Shown here piece after piece: positions 29,268-41,700 of a DNA stretch of 64,000 nucleotides (the stretch's first letter is position 1; each line of letters opens with the position of its first letter). The translations under genes and the position numbers were made by a program. Source of the stretch: Bugula neritina (taxonomy: Eukaryota > Bryozoa > Gymnolaemata > Cheilostomatida > Bugulidae). The stretch covers positions 18,857,759 to 18,921,758 of the forward strand of contig OZ037767.1 of NCBI GenBank assembly GCA_964035545.1. The letters are read 5' to 3'. The notes under the pieces are model-generated. The model did not search any database. It was not told the DNA's origin and worked only from the letters and a program-made list of their open reading frames with translations.

Positions 29268-32200
29268 ATGGGGGATGACAGCTCACCGTATCGATATCAG
29301 CGCCTTTCTGGGGGAGAAGCTGAAGTAGTGTTCAGGTATGAGTAGTATTATATATCTAGAGTCTAGACTCTATACTATATATTCTGACTGACAGCTGTAG
29401 AACAGGATATTATGGCAACTCTGGCTAGTGCTCTTTTTAATATTTGTCATCTCCCTTAGATAAAAGTGCTAGTTTGAGTGAGTGAGTCAGTTGTCTAAAG
29501 GTGGAAAGGTGTACACTCCTAGGGGCTTTTTACTGATCCCTTGCATGCTCTTTAGTGATGTAAATAAATCACCTTTTCCAGTTGGTTAAGTACACTAAAC
29601 TAAAAATAATGATAATTTTTTTACTACAACCTGCTATTTATTACCTCTATAATCAGTGTTTAGGAACTTGTTATGGACTAATTTTAAATTTGATCAGTGA
29701 ACATTAATATGACTCCATGACCATGTATGACTCCATAAGTGTCTGCATACAACTCAGAGAATATCCCTTCACATTCTAAAGCTACTTTGTCTTATTGAGT
29801 TTACATCTAGTATGTTTTACTATCTCTGGTAATACTCTGCTTCAAGCAAAAAGTTGTCTTCTCTTCAAGTGTGTAACTTCTGAGTTGTCTTCTCTGTAAA
29901 CATGAAGTATTATAATATTATGCTTTATTTAGTGCTTCTCAAAGAGGCTGGATACCTTTTCATAGCTAAATGGGAGTGTTTTGCTTTCCACCTCAGTTTT
30001 GTAGCAACTAGGCGCAGCTTATTATTCAACTGGAAGTAATATACCTGTTTTAAGTACTTTACTTATTGGTCATTCAAACACCAGTTCTTATTTTACTTAT
30101 CATAAGTTAGGGTCCTAGATTTCTAGTTTACCTCAACTGAACTGCAAAATCATTTAGCCCAAATTCCATACTGCTGGTTGCATTTGGGTAATTTACTTCC
30201 CAAGCTTTTCTTGGGGACAGTTGCCAACCCCTCTCCAGTAATCTGAGCATTTCAAACCTAGGCAAAGGATATCTGAAATTAACTGAGTTAAGAAGCTACC
30301 ATTATGTTGGTGTCGTACTTCTCTTTTGTATATTGAGGTGCATTTTATCCCAGTGAATAGCGTATTATTCGAAGCAGTGTTTCAAACAATCAGCAGTCTA
30401 TTTGACTATAACTTGGAGAAGATTCAAGGACCCGTTAGTATATGGGAGGTCAGAATTACAAATATGAATAGAAAACAACAAAAAGATGATTGATACCCAC
30501 TAGCTTGTGGGGACCATTTAAGTTTAAACATTTTTAATGGAATTTTTTATGTTAAAATGTTTTAAACCTGAAATTGCCTCATCCCATTCTTTGACTGTTG
30601 AATGTTGTTGAATGTTTCATTCTTTGAATGCCTTTTCTAGCAATACTTGCGCGAATCTTCATGAATATGCTATACGTCCATGGGTATTTCATTCTACTAC
30701 CATAATAGAAAGAACATAGCAAGATAAACTGATAAAGCTATTAGCAATCTACTTGAAATTTAAGTTAATATGTGACCAGCGTTCATTCCACTTTTTCAAG
30801 AATAATAAGCAATTTAAGGATATAATATTTACGTAGGAGTGTCAACCATTTCGAAATCAGTGAAGTGGATAATATATGCATTCACTGTCGTATAAGGGCA
30901 ATACAAATGAGGTCAATGGATTCCTAGTAAGACTAGAATTGATTAGTTTGTTAAAATCTTCTGAATCTAGATATAGATGGGGAGAAAGTTTAATAGACCA
31001 AGTTCTTCAAAAATTCCCTTAGAAAAGAGCTACTGGTTGTAAGACAGTTTATAAAGAACACAAGCTTTTTTCAAATTTCTTTTTCCTGGCCTTCTTCACT
31101 AACCTTGACCTTAGGCTGTACTCATTTGTAAAGTTCAACCTCTTAAGTAAAGAAAGATGCTCAGTAAAATTGTAATAATGAATCTATAAAATGTACTTTT
31201 CCAGTAGCTCAAAATCAAAAAATCTAAACTAGTAAAAACTCAAACATAATCTTTTAAAAATAAAATCCCAAAAATCACAGACACCGTTTGTAGCTCCTGA
31301 ACCTGCATTGTATATCCCAAGGCAGTGATAAGTTTTCCCCACAATCTTTGCATATAAACCTGGACTCTCTAAGAAGGTTTTCAGCTGTTACTGTGACAGT
31401 TTGAGAGTGCCTGCTGAATAAGTCAAGGGGGATAAAACTTATTAATAGATGTCACCAGGTGTCATAATCTCAATAGCTGACTGCTGTGTAGATGCTGACT
31501 CTAAAGTCTAAACTATCTCGGGACTCAACTGCTATATACAGCTGAATACATTAGCTTAGTTTTTATAATTCACTATAAAATTAAAACTGTTTATTAAAAG
31601 ATGGATTCAGCCCAAGTATTTGTGTATTTGAACTTTCCTTAGATGATAAGTTTTAATTTTTCCTAGTTTTTAAATTGTTTCTTTTATTTAAAATACGTTT
31701 ATAGGTTGGCATTTATAACCCTGATAGAGTTTTTCACTGCTTAAATTCATTGGTTGTATTATTTTATCAATAATGTAAAATGTGCCATCTGCTGCACTAT
31801 GTTACCTGGGGGACTGATACATTATCCTAAATGAGTATGTTCATTGAACTAGTTCTAGTTTAAATGCTGGTGTTTAATCAGTTAGGTTTTTTGTTTTAAT
31901 TTTCTTGTAGTCTATAAAGATAGCTACTTGTTCATTCAGTAATACTAATAGAAATGCCCTCCCTACATTCTAACTTATTAATAATTCATATTGGTTATTT
32001 GTGATAACACTGAATTGATAATTCGTTTTTAGTGATTTATGTTTTGTTTGACTTGCGTCGTGACACAATAATGAAATATTTCTATAGTGTTTTATCAACT
32101 GCACAACACAGAAATTCCTTGGGGGTTGTGGGTCATGTAGCTCTTTTATGATTGGCTAATTTGCTGGAGGCTTGAGCGAACTCTGAAATCAAAATCAGTT

Positions 32201-34363
32201 AGCTGCTTCTAGTTTCTGAGGCAGGTTTTGTCACAGACTCGGATAATTCTCTTAGCTGCGATGGAAAGGATGAAAAAGACATTTAGTTTGCTTCAGGGTC
32301 GACTATTTAATTCACCTGATAAATATAAGAAATTAGAAGAGGCTGGACTGAAAGGTAGCAGAATGACGGAGCTGAGTCGGTCTTCATCCAGCATCTGTAC
32401 TATGTAAGAGCGTAGAAGGAGTTGTGCAGAAAGATTTATTTTACTAATCATTACGTAATGCATACATTTATATACATATACGTATACAATATACATCTGT
32501 ATATGTATATACATATACATATCTATGCATATATGCATATACATATGTATGCATATATACATATACAGATGTATATGTATATACATATACATATACATAT
32601 GTATGCATATATTATGTATATACATATGTATGCGTATATACATATACAGATGTATGCACATATACATATATATGCATATACATATAAATATGTATATGCA
32701 TATGTAGATGTATATAACACGTTTTAACTTATAAGCATTCACTTGAAATCTATCTCACTAGTCACTTGCCCCTGACTTGCGAAGTTAGCTAGTAGAACGG
32801 AGAAATATTTTATGAGTATATTATTAAATATACTAAACATTGCTTTTGGATAATAATGTATACATATACATGCATAAATGTATATAGGTAAACATTAGTA
32901 TGCACATGCATATCTGCTCATGTGTGTGCTTGTATGTAGATGTGTGTGCTTGTATGTAGATGTGTATGTATGCTCTTTGAATTCAATTTCTTTGGAAAAT
33001 ATTTGCGGTAAGTTTATTCAAAATTTTCATTTCTCAAATCCAAATAAACAATGAATTATCCTTATTCAAGACTGCTTGGTTTTGATCAATCTTTATATTT
33101 TTGCAGCAGCGTAGAGAAGCTGCAAGTTTTAATTTTTGGCGGCAGAAAACTGCTAGTTTCAACTAAATCAATTGTTACTGTGACTTAGCTGTGGCAACTA
33201 TAGCATACTTGTAAACTGAAGGCTTATAGCTGAATGTAACATGCTTATTAAAACTATAGCATTTTTACAAAAAGCTTTATTAAGAGATAAACTCAATTTC
33301 AGGTCCTAACCATTTTTAAGCTCAAAATTCCCATGATTATTATTAAAAGTACCCATTGCCGTTTAATTTGCATGATATAAGCCATAACGTACATTATGAT
33401 GGCAAGATAATAATCAGTGTACGTGATGGTCTAGGTATATTCATTATATTCACTCAAGTTTATTAATACAGCAGGACAAAGGTGAGAATATTATAATCTT
33501 TTAAGATTCATTTGATTGGAATGCTATTTGGTAGAGACTAGAAAGTGAAACCACCAACACTTATTAAGTGTCCTTCATCTCCAAGGTTGAATCACGGGCT
33601 TTCCATGGATTGATCTCACTGAGATAGGTCTGAGACATGTGCTCAGATCGATCTCGCGGAGTTGCTTCCTCTTAAGGGAAGAATACTTTAATAGTATAAT
33701 TTTTTCACCCACCTGAGTGATAAAAGCTACTGCCGTTAGAAAACAAAATTTCCATAGTCTAAAATTTAACACCAGCTATAAACTTTGCGCAGTAAAGCTT
33801 TTATTATGAAGTAATGTGGCCAATTTAAGATAATTAATTTTAATATTTTAGCTTGACAGCTTATATAAAATTAATAGCTGTTGTGCAGATTATTCATAAA
33901 CTTACGAGACTATTAGGCTTAAAAATTATGCAGCAAATAGCTAATGAAAGTGAGTTTTACTAGTCATTTAAATTCAATTTAAATGCTCCCACTTTTTGTA
34001 TCTTCTACCGTCTATGAGATCAATCTGAGTTCGAGCTCTACAGACCCACCAGCTCAGAACAATTGAGATCAATCTTTAACGTCTTTCCATGGATCGATCT
34101 CGCCGAGGTCGATCTGAGATCGATCCATGGAAAGCCGGTGATTATGTTCAATGGCAATCCTGTATGTATTGTTGAATAGTTTGCTTAAGTACTTGACCGA
34201 TTGACTTGAATAACTACTTGAAGACTTGACTGACTTGAGGACTCTATTCCTGCATGAATAATCTCTTCAGAGGTGTGATGTCATAAGCAGCTTTGGTGTT
34301 CTCCTGCCTATACATAGTTCTGTCTGTACTTTGTCATATTATTCACTTGTAAATTGTATTAGA

Positions 34364-34402
<39 letters not shown>

Positions 34403-37400
34403 GTGTACAGCAGCTGTTTCGGGATTTGTCCCCTCATCAGCACAGAACAGAGTACCATGGCCCACACCTCCGCAATAATAGAAACTTATAGTTTTACCAA
34501 AGCATATTTAAAACGTATGTCAACATAAGCCAGAGAGCTCAGGTGATTCTAGGGGTCACCTAGGAGTCACTTGAGTAAATATGACCTAAGTTACTCCATG
34601 ATTGTAGATTACCTAATTAATATAATTATTACTTTTACTTGAAGGGAACACTGTCCACCATATCAGCTGTGAAAGGGACTTTTTACTTGCAACTTAGATA
34701 TTCAAAAAACGTCCTACATTCAGATACATTTTATACAGCTTGACTTGGCTTATGAAATGGATTTTTGCATCATTTGTTTTGCCTCTAAATAAATATATAA
34801 TTTTGTTTTAGTGAAACCTGTATGTGTTGTGTTTGCAGATCTCGTTCAATGTCAAATAGTTCCATGGCTGACCCACCAAGTAGCACCGAGAATGGAACAC
34901 ACTGTCACACAGAACTCAGTGCTCGTATGCCGGAGGTAGATAAGATAGCCAGGAAGAAGCTGATTGTAGCCAGTGTTCTCTGTCTCCTGTTCACTATTGG
35001 GGAAGCTACAGGTTAGTGTCCTACTTGGAAATCTGCTGTTTCATTCACCGGCAATATTTTATGGTGATCTTGTGGAGTTGTCTTCTTCAATATTACTGTT
35101 GAGCTGCCAGTTTTGTGATGAAGAATTAACATGCTGGTAGTGTGGTTTGAACCATTGCACCACCAAATGATTAGGGGATAAACAAGGTGGTATTGGGGCA
35201 GCTAAACAAGAATTTAAAATAAAATCTATAAATTAGACCAACAGTAGTTACAATTTAACACATAAATTTGAAGTACAATTAAAAAACAAATGTTTTGCTC
35301 TGTTGTGTGTGTACAATAGCTTAAAATTTAAATAGTCAATTTGTGGCAAAGTGACTGGCGTTTGAATTAAAGCAGCCAATAAGAGCTCTTCATGTTCCCT
35401 GAAGCTCTAGAATTTTCAATTTACCTGTTATAGACTGTAAGAAACGTAATCAGGTTTAATAAAATTCTCTCTTCTCAATTTCAAGTTTCATTTTCTCCTT
35501 AGCTGTAGAAATATTATATAATGAGGCAAAACTTTGTAACCAAAGATAAATTAGAGAAAAAATATGCATAAGAACTACTCCAGAAAAAACGAACAAGACA
35601 ACAAAAGTGTCTGAAGTAAAGAATATAAGTATACCAAGCCCATATAAGTTTTTCTTACAAGCACTTCAGTAGCTGATTAGCCCAATGCTGAAGATGCGAA
35701 TACACAGGAGAGTGTAATTTAATCTTGACCAGTGGTTAACCCTTTTATATGTTGAAATTTAATCATCTGGTGCACTTGTATTACAATACAAGTGCACCTT
35801 GACAGTAGTCAATATCAATACAATTTCGAAATTGTTACTATAGACTATAAAATTCTTTCTGCTCAATGAAAATTGTAAAATATCATATTTCTATGGCTGT
35901 TTTGTTTTCACACAATCATATACTTATGGTAATTGAAGACACTTTACTGCGTGTGAGAGAGCTGCTAAAATTTCAGAATTATTCAGTGAATTAAATAGAT
36001 TAGAAAGATTCTGGCAACTCATCTCAGCTAACGATAGTAGCTTCCATTTCATAGGTTATCTAACCAATTAGCTATTCACTACATAGTGAAGTTTCTTTTT
36101 ATTTTGCTGCATTCTAAAGGTTTTAGCCTTGGTTATTAAGAAACAAATCGGTCTGCCTTGAGAAAATGTATTTTAACATCTGTCAAACTTTACTTTACAA
36201 CACTTTTAGTAAATGTTGTTTATGAGTTGCTATAGTAACTAAGAATACATGATTTTTCTCTATTTTTGATGAACACTTTGATTAGTTTTGTAGCTATAGA
36301 TTTGACTTCACACAATAAAAGTTCAGTGAACCCCTGCTGAAGACAAAGCATCAGAATTTTGTTAGAGCTCAAACTACTCATTGTTTGAGTCTTGACATAA
36401 AGACAATTTTACTTTTATTTCCTAACCAATATTTTACATATTATATATTCAACTCATTGAGCACTATAGCGGAATTGGAAGTTTTACTTTCAATCACTGA
36501 GAGGTTTTGAACACATTGGTTAACTAAGTGTTACAGCTTACCATATTGGTGATTGTTTAGATATTTTATTACTCTTGCTCAATACTATATATACGAGTAA
36601 TTCATCATGGCTGACAAAGATAAATTGAGAATTCTGCTGAATAAATTTAGTCATAGTTACTTTGTTGTCTGGAACTTTGTGTATTACATCTTGTGTGAAT
36701 CTAGCCTAATTATTTATGGTTTGTTTTGACAATGACTAAAAATTATAGGAACAGTTTGGTGAAGTTTTCAAATCCAAGAATTGCATGCGTTTATTTTACA
36801 CATCTTTCATGAACTAACACCAAGTTTTAGCTAAAATAAATCACATCTTCAAGTTAGCGTAATTTCCAGTGACTAAGTTTTTGCATAATAATTTTATTTT
36901 TAGTATAAATAAGGTAACTTTGTAAAATGTCCATTTTAGTTATGCCTAGGTTTTACATGCAGGTTGAGAGCTGTGCCTATAACCATGCTGGAACAATTTA
37001 AATTTTATGCAAACATGTCTTGAATTGATTTGGGATTTCTGAAGTTCTAAGTTTAAGGTTTCAAGGCAGCTATGTGTTGCAACAGCTAAAAGTTCGCCAA
37101 GAGTCCTATTACTTTTATAATACTGGACTTTGAAGTAAAATGGAAACATTATTAACAAGCTATCAGAAATCCCCAATCAATTAAAGACATATTTGCATAA
37201 AATTTATTATAAAACAAAGTTGTTTGAGCATACAGCCCTCAGACAGTCTGCAGATGATAGCTAATATTTATATGAATATTTTAATAGGGGTAATGGGGGG
37301 GGGGGGCACAACGGTCATAGGGGTACAAAAAGCCGGCCAAATTGTGAGAGAACCTATTGACTTAGAGTTGTGATTTTTTTTTCATAAAAAGATATTGACA

Positions 37401-38756
37401 TAATTATTCAGCCTCTGTAGTTTCAACACTTGCGGAATTTTCGTGTTGAAAAGGCGAGTAAAAAACTGTTTTTACCTACTTTTTGTAAATTTCTTAGGAT
37501 GTCATTGAAGCCTTATAACTTTTTACACTCAAATGCAAGAAGCCTAAATTTTATTAATATTGTTGCCATTGCTTGTCTCTGCAATGCTTAACTAGTATAA
37601 CAGCAAACACTGGAATAAATTTTTGTTGAGGCACATTTATTTTCTATTTGGCCACACGGGGCACAATGGGCCACGCTGACCGGGGCACAATGGGCCACCT
37701 GATTATTGCACCCTGATCACTGTTATTAGTTTGTTTGCCCAAAAAGTTGGTTGAACTGTTACTAAAATTTATAAATATAGCCATTTCTGACCTTTTTGTA
37801 AAATATCAAAGACATCATGGTAAGACTACAAAACTACAAGTTGAAGCTCCCCTAATACATACATCTGGTAAGGTTAAAGCTTTGCCATTTTATACATAAT
37901 ACAAAACACTCTGCTGTTGCTACTAGTAGATAGTCATGATAATCATTATATATTACACCATTGAGGGAATATACATGCATTTGACTGAAATAAATTGTGA
38001 TTTGCTAATTTGCTCCCCCCTCTCCCTTTCGTACTCCAGTCACAAACCTCAGCCATGATGCACCTTAGCTACAGTTCATGGAAAAAAGTTCACTCAGAAT
38101 TTTTTAGTACATTTTAGTAAATTTTTTTTTAATAAACGTTGCTCTGAAGTGAAAATAACAAAACATTTTTAGTTTTAATCAGTAGTGATAATGGCACTGC
38201 AAAACTGAATGACGTGCGTTTGATTTTGCCTTCCTCTGCTATCTGTAGTGGAACAAACTGTACAGCTAAAACATGAATTTTGCTGTAGATCTGAAAGAGT
38301 ATCTTTATTTATTTGTATTATTAAATAAATAAAGATCAGATATAACAAAATATGCAAAATTTCAATATATTTGTTGCGTTCCACCCAGTGGCCCATTGTA
38401 CCCCGGTACCGGGGCACAATGGGCCAATTTTTTCGTCATGAAAATTTCATTATTCTGAAAGTTGTGAAAGAGATAGAAACAACAAACTGGTACCTGTAAT
38501 AGACAACAGATGTAGCATTAAGACTAGAGATTATTGAACTAGTAACTTGAAAAACAGACGAATGAGAGCAACAAATGCAAAATTCGGCCCGTTGTGCCCC
38601 CCCCCCCCCCCCCCGTTACCCCTACTGCATAAACAAGGTGTGTCAGGGATTCTTTAATATGTATGTGTGCTTCACCGCTAGCCCCAGTCTGGTGGTACAC
38701 TGTTGTAGTCTGAGTAATATACTTACTAGAGTAGCGTCAATGACTGGCATTAGCTT

Positions 38757-38788
<32 letters not shown>

Positions 38789-41700
38789 ATAAATATATGT
38801 ATGTATATAGAATTTTTTTTTAAAAACTTTATTAATGAAAAAATTGAAAGCTTATACATTAAAAAGAACAAAAGCAGCCATGTTTTCCATTTATGCTCAT
38901 GTAAACTAACTGCGCATGCAGATAAGTGGCATAATAAAGATGCCTCAGTGGCGAAAGTCAAAAGTGCCATTGGCATTATTCTTCAACCCTTTGGTTGTAG
39001 TTTGTCGTATATGTCTATACAACTATGCCCTATGGCTACCTGAGATACAGTGTTTCATGTATTTATGGTTGCATTATATTACTATAATATACTGGCTTCT
39101 TTTGTGTAGGAGGTATATTAGCTGGCAGTCTAGCAGTTGCTACGGACTCGGCACACATGTTGACAGACTTCACTAGTTTCATGATCAGCTTGCTCGCCAT
39201 TCACCTGGCGTCCCGGCCTGCCACCACCAACCTCAGCTTCGGCTGGCATCGTGCAGGTATTGCATCACTTCCTGTAATATACTATACTATCTCTGTATTA
39301 TACTATCTCTGTATTCTACTACATGTATTATACTATATGTATTATACAATTTGTATTATACTTATATATGTATCATATTTTAGAAGATTAAAGTGTCATG
39401 ACACGTACTTTTAAAAAGAATTAAAGATTATTTTTAAAAAAAATACAAATTTATTGTCAGCATCATTCCACAAAGTGACACGACTTGGGTTATTAAGTAG
39501 GAAAAAAGTTTTTGTTTACCACAAAATAAATATATTAGTCTTGGCTAAATCTTCCCAAGTTTCTGTTAGGAATTACAACAGAGCAGTTTTCTTTCAATTG
39601 TAACTTTCTATCAAGCATAAAATAGTTATAAAATTTTCCTGCTTCACATTATGTTGAAATCTTCCAGAAATCATAGGAGCCCTGGTGTCGGTGCAGCTGA
39701 TCTGGGTGGTGACAGGAGTTCTGGTGTACATGGCTGTCCAGAGAGTCATCAACCAGGATTACAAGATTGACGCTGTCCCTATGATAGCCACAGCTGGTGC
39801 TGCCGTCTTTGTAAACATTATGTAAGTGTCTGATGCTGCCAGATAGCTTCACCTGCGACCTTTAATCAACATTGAATTTGCACACAGGTCAATGTTATTC
39901 ACAACCCTTGTAGCTGAAAAGCTTTACTGTACATAACAAGTAAACATAAAATTCATTTTGTTAAAAAGAGAGAATCATAGTGACAGTGGTGGATTAGCTG
40001 GTGAAACTAAAATTAGTATCAAAAAATAAAAAAATAGCCCCCCATTTAGTTCAACTTTGAATGTTATAATCTCTTTCGTATTGTAGAATAGCAACACTGT
40101 TAATTTGCGTTTATACCTTCACGATTTCAGTCAGAAATTCAATTTGGCGGGGTTGAAATTTCTCGGAGATGCATTGCATTGTAAAAGCCACTCGTAAAAA
40201 TTTTTGTACTCTGATAACTTAACCGGTCGAGTTCAGAATTAATACTCAAAAGGAGTAATAACTCCTTGTAAACATCGTTATTTAATTATGACTTTGTCGA
40301 TTAGATGACATACTTATATGTTAATAATTATCTCGCCTACGCCTTCTCAATTATTGCTTTTATACTGTCAGCCTTACTAATTCATGATGTTTTCAAAAGG
40401 CATCAAATAGCGATTACGCTAGTCAGATTTCACTTTTAGAAAGTGAGCTTCCGCATCAATTTGATTTCACCGAGTTTCAGTTTGACTATAAATAGGTACT
40501 CGGACGAGTGTTATTAACTGAAACTTGGCACTTTTTTCAGCAGAGGTATAAACGCAACTTTAGTGTATAATAATAGTAAATAATTTTCTTGTTGTAAATT
40601 TATGTAATTCTTATTGTACGCACGACATATATATGTATAGATATAATATTAGTATAAAATTTTAATAATTTCATAAAAATAATTGATTTTAGCTAGTAAC
40701 TATTCAGAATTACTGTTTCTTAACAAACTGTCTCGTTTTCCATATCGCCATTTTCCAGCCAGAGTTTTTATACTTGATTTTTGTGCTGATATTCAAATAG
40801 AATTGTTGAGGCAGCAGCTGTTAGTGTCTAAATCTATTCATGAGTATTCAGTCAGCTTTCTTCTGAGTCAGATTCTCTTGTCTCTCAGTTTAGGTATGAC
40901 TCTACACGGGGTCGGAGGTCACAATCACTCTCACTTCGGCGGAGGTCATTCGCACAGTAAAAAAGACGAGGACGTGTCTAGTGAGAACCCTCTACTAGAA
41001 GATGTGGAAAGGAACTCGGCTACTTACGGTGCTACATCATCCAATGAGAGCGGTTAGTCTTAAGTGTATGTGCATCTGATTGGTCAAATATTCTTCTAGC
41101 TGACCCCAATTTTGACTTCTCTGTCATACAGTTGATTTGAGATTCACCTAATGAAAGCTACATTGGAAGTTGTATGCTATATTTTAGAAGGGAGTGCAAT
41201 ATGTGTGGTTAACCCTTCATTCACACTTTGCGGTATCGTACGCCATAACGTAATATATCAGCCATTTTTTCACAAAAGTCTGAGGTTCCTGTACGGTGCT
41301 ACGGTACGTTAGGGTCAAGCACTGCTTGATTCAAATAAGTTGCGTCGGGCTCCTATTAGACAGAAAACTTTTGCATTAGCTCATATAACTGTCCAATGAA
41401 GTGTCACAAATCGTACCTAATAGGGGAATTTAAAAACTTCAGCTCGGACACATTAAATATGGCCGACATTTTATGAGGGGCAAGTCAAACAGGTGAAAAC
41501 ACAGAAAATGAAAAATATTTATTTTACTTTCAAAGAAAATATAAATTACATGAATGCACCTACAATATGCATAGTTATACATACACCAATGTAATGCAGA
41601 CATGCAACTTCTAACATGCAGAACTTTTCTAAATCAGTGTAACTGTGTGGTGCCACAGCTTCTGCAATCAACAAAGCCTCTGTGGCTTGTTTATCCAGTA

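Noticed and set aside
32293-32742. Overlapping long open frames on both strands rich in Tyr, Ile, Met, His and Cys
   Set aside because: They run through a near-palindromic ATACAT/ATGTAT simple repeat, which opens all frames; no splice signals or family similarity.
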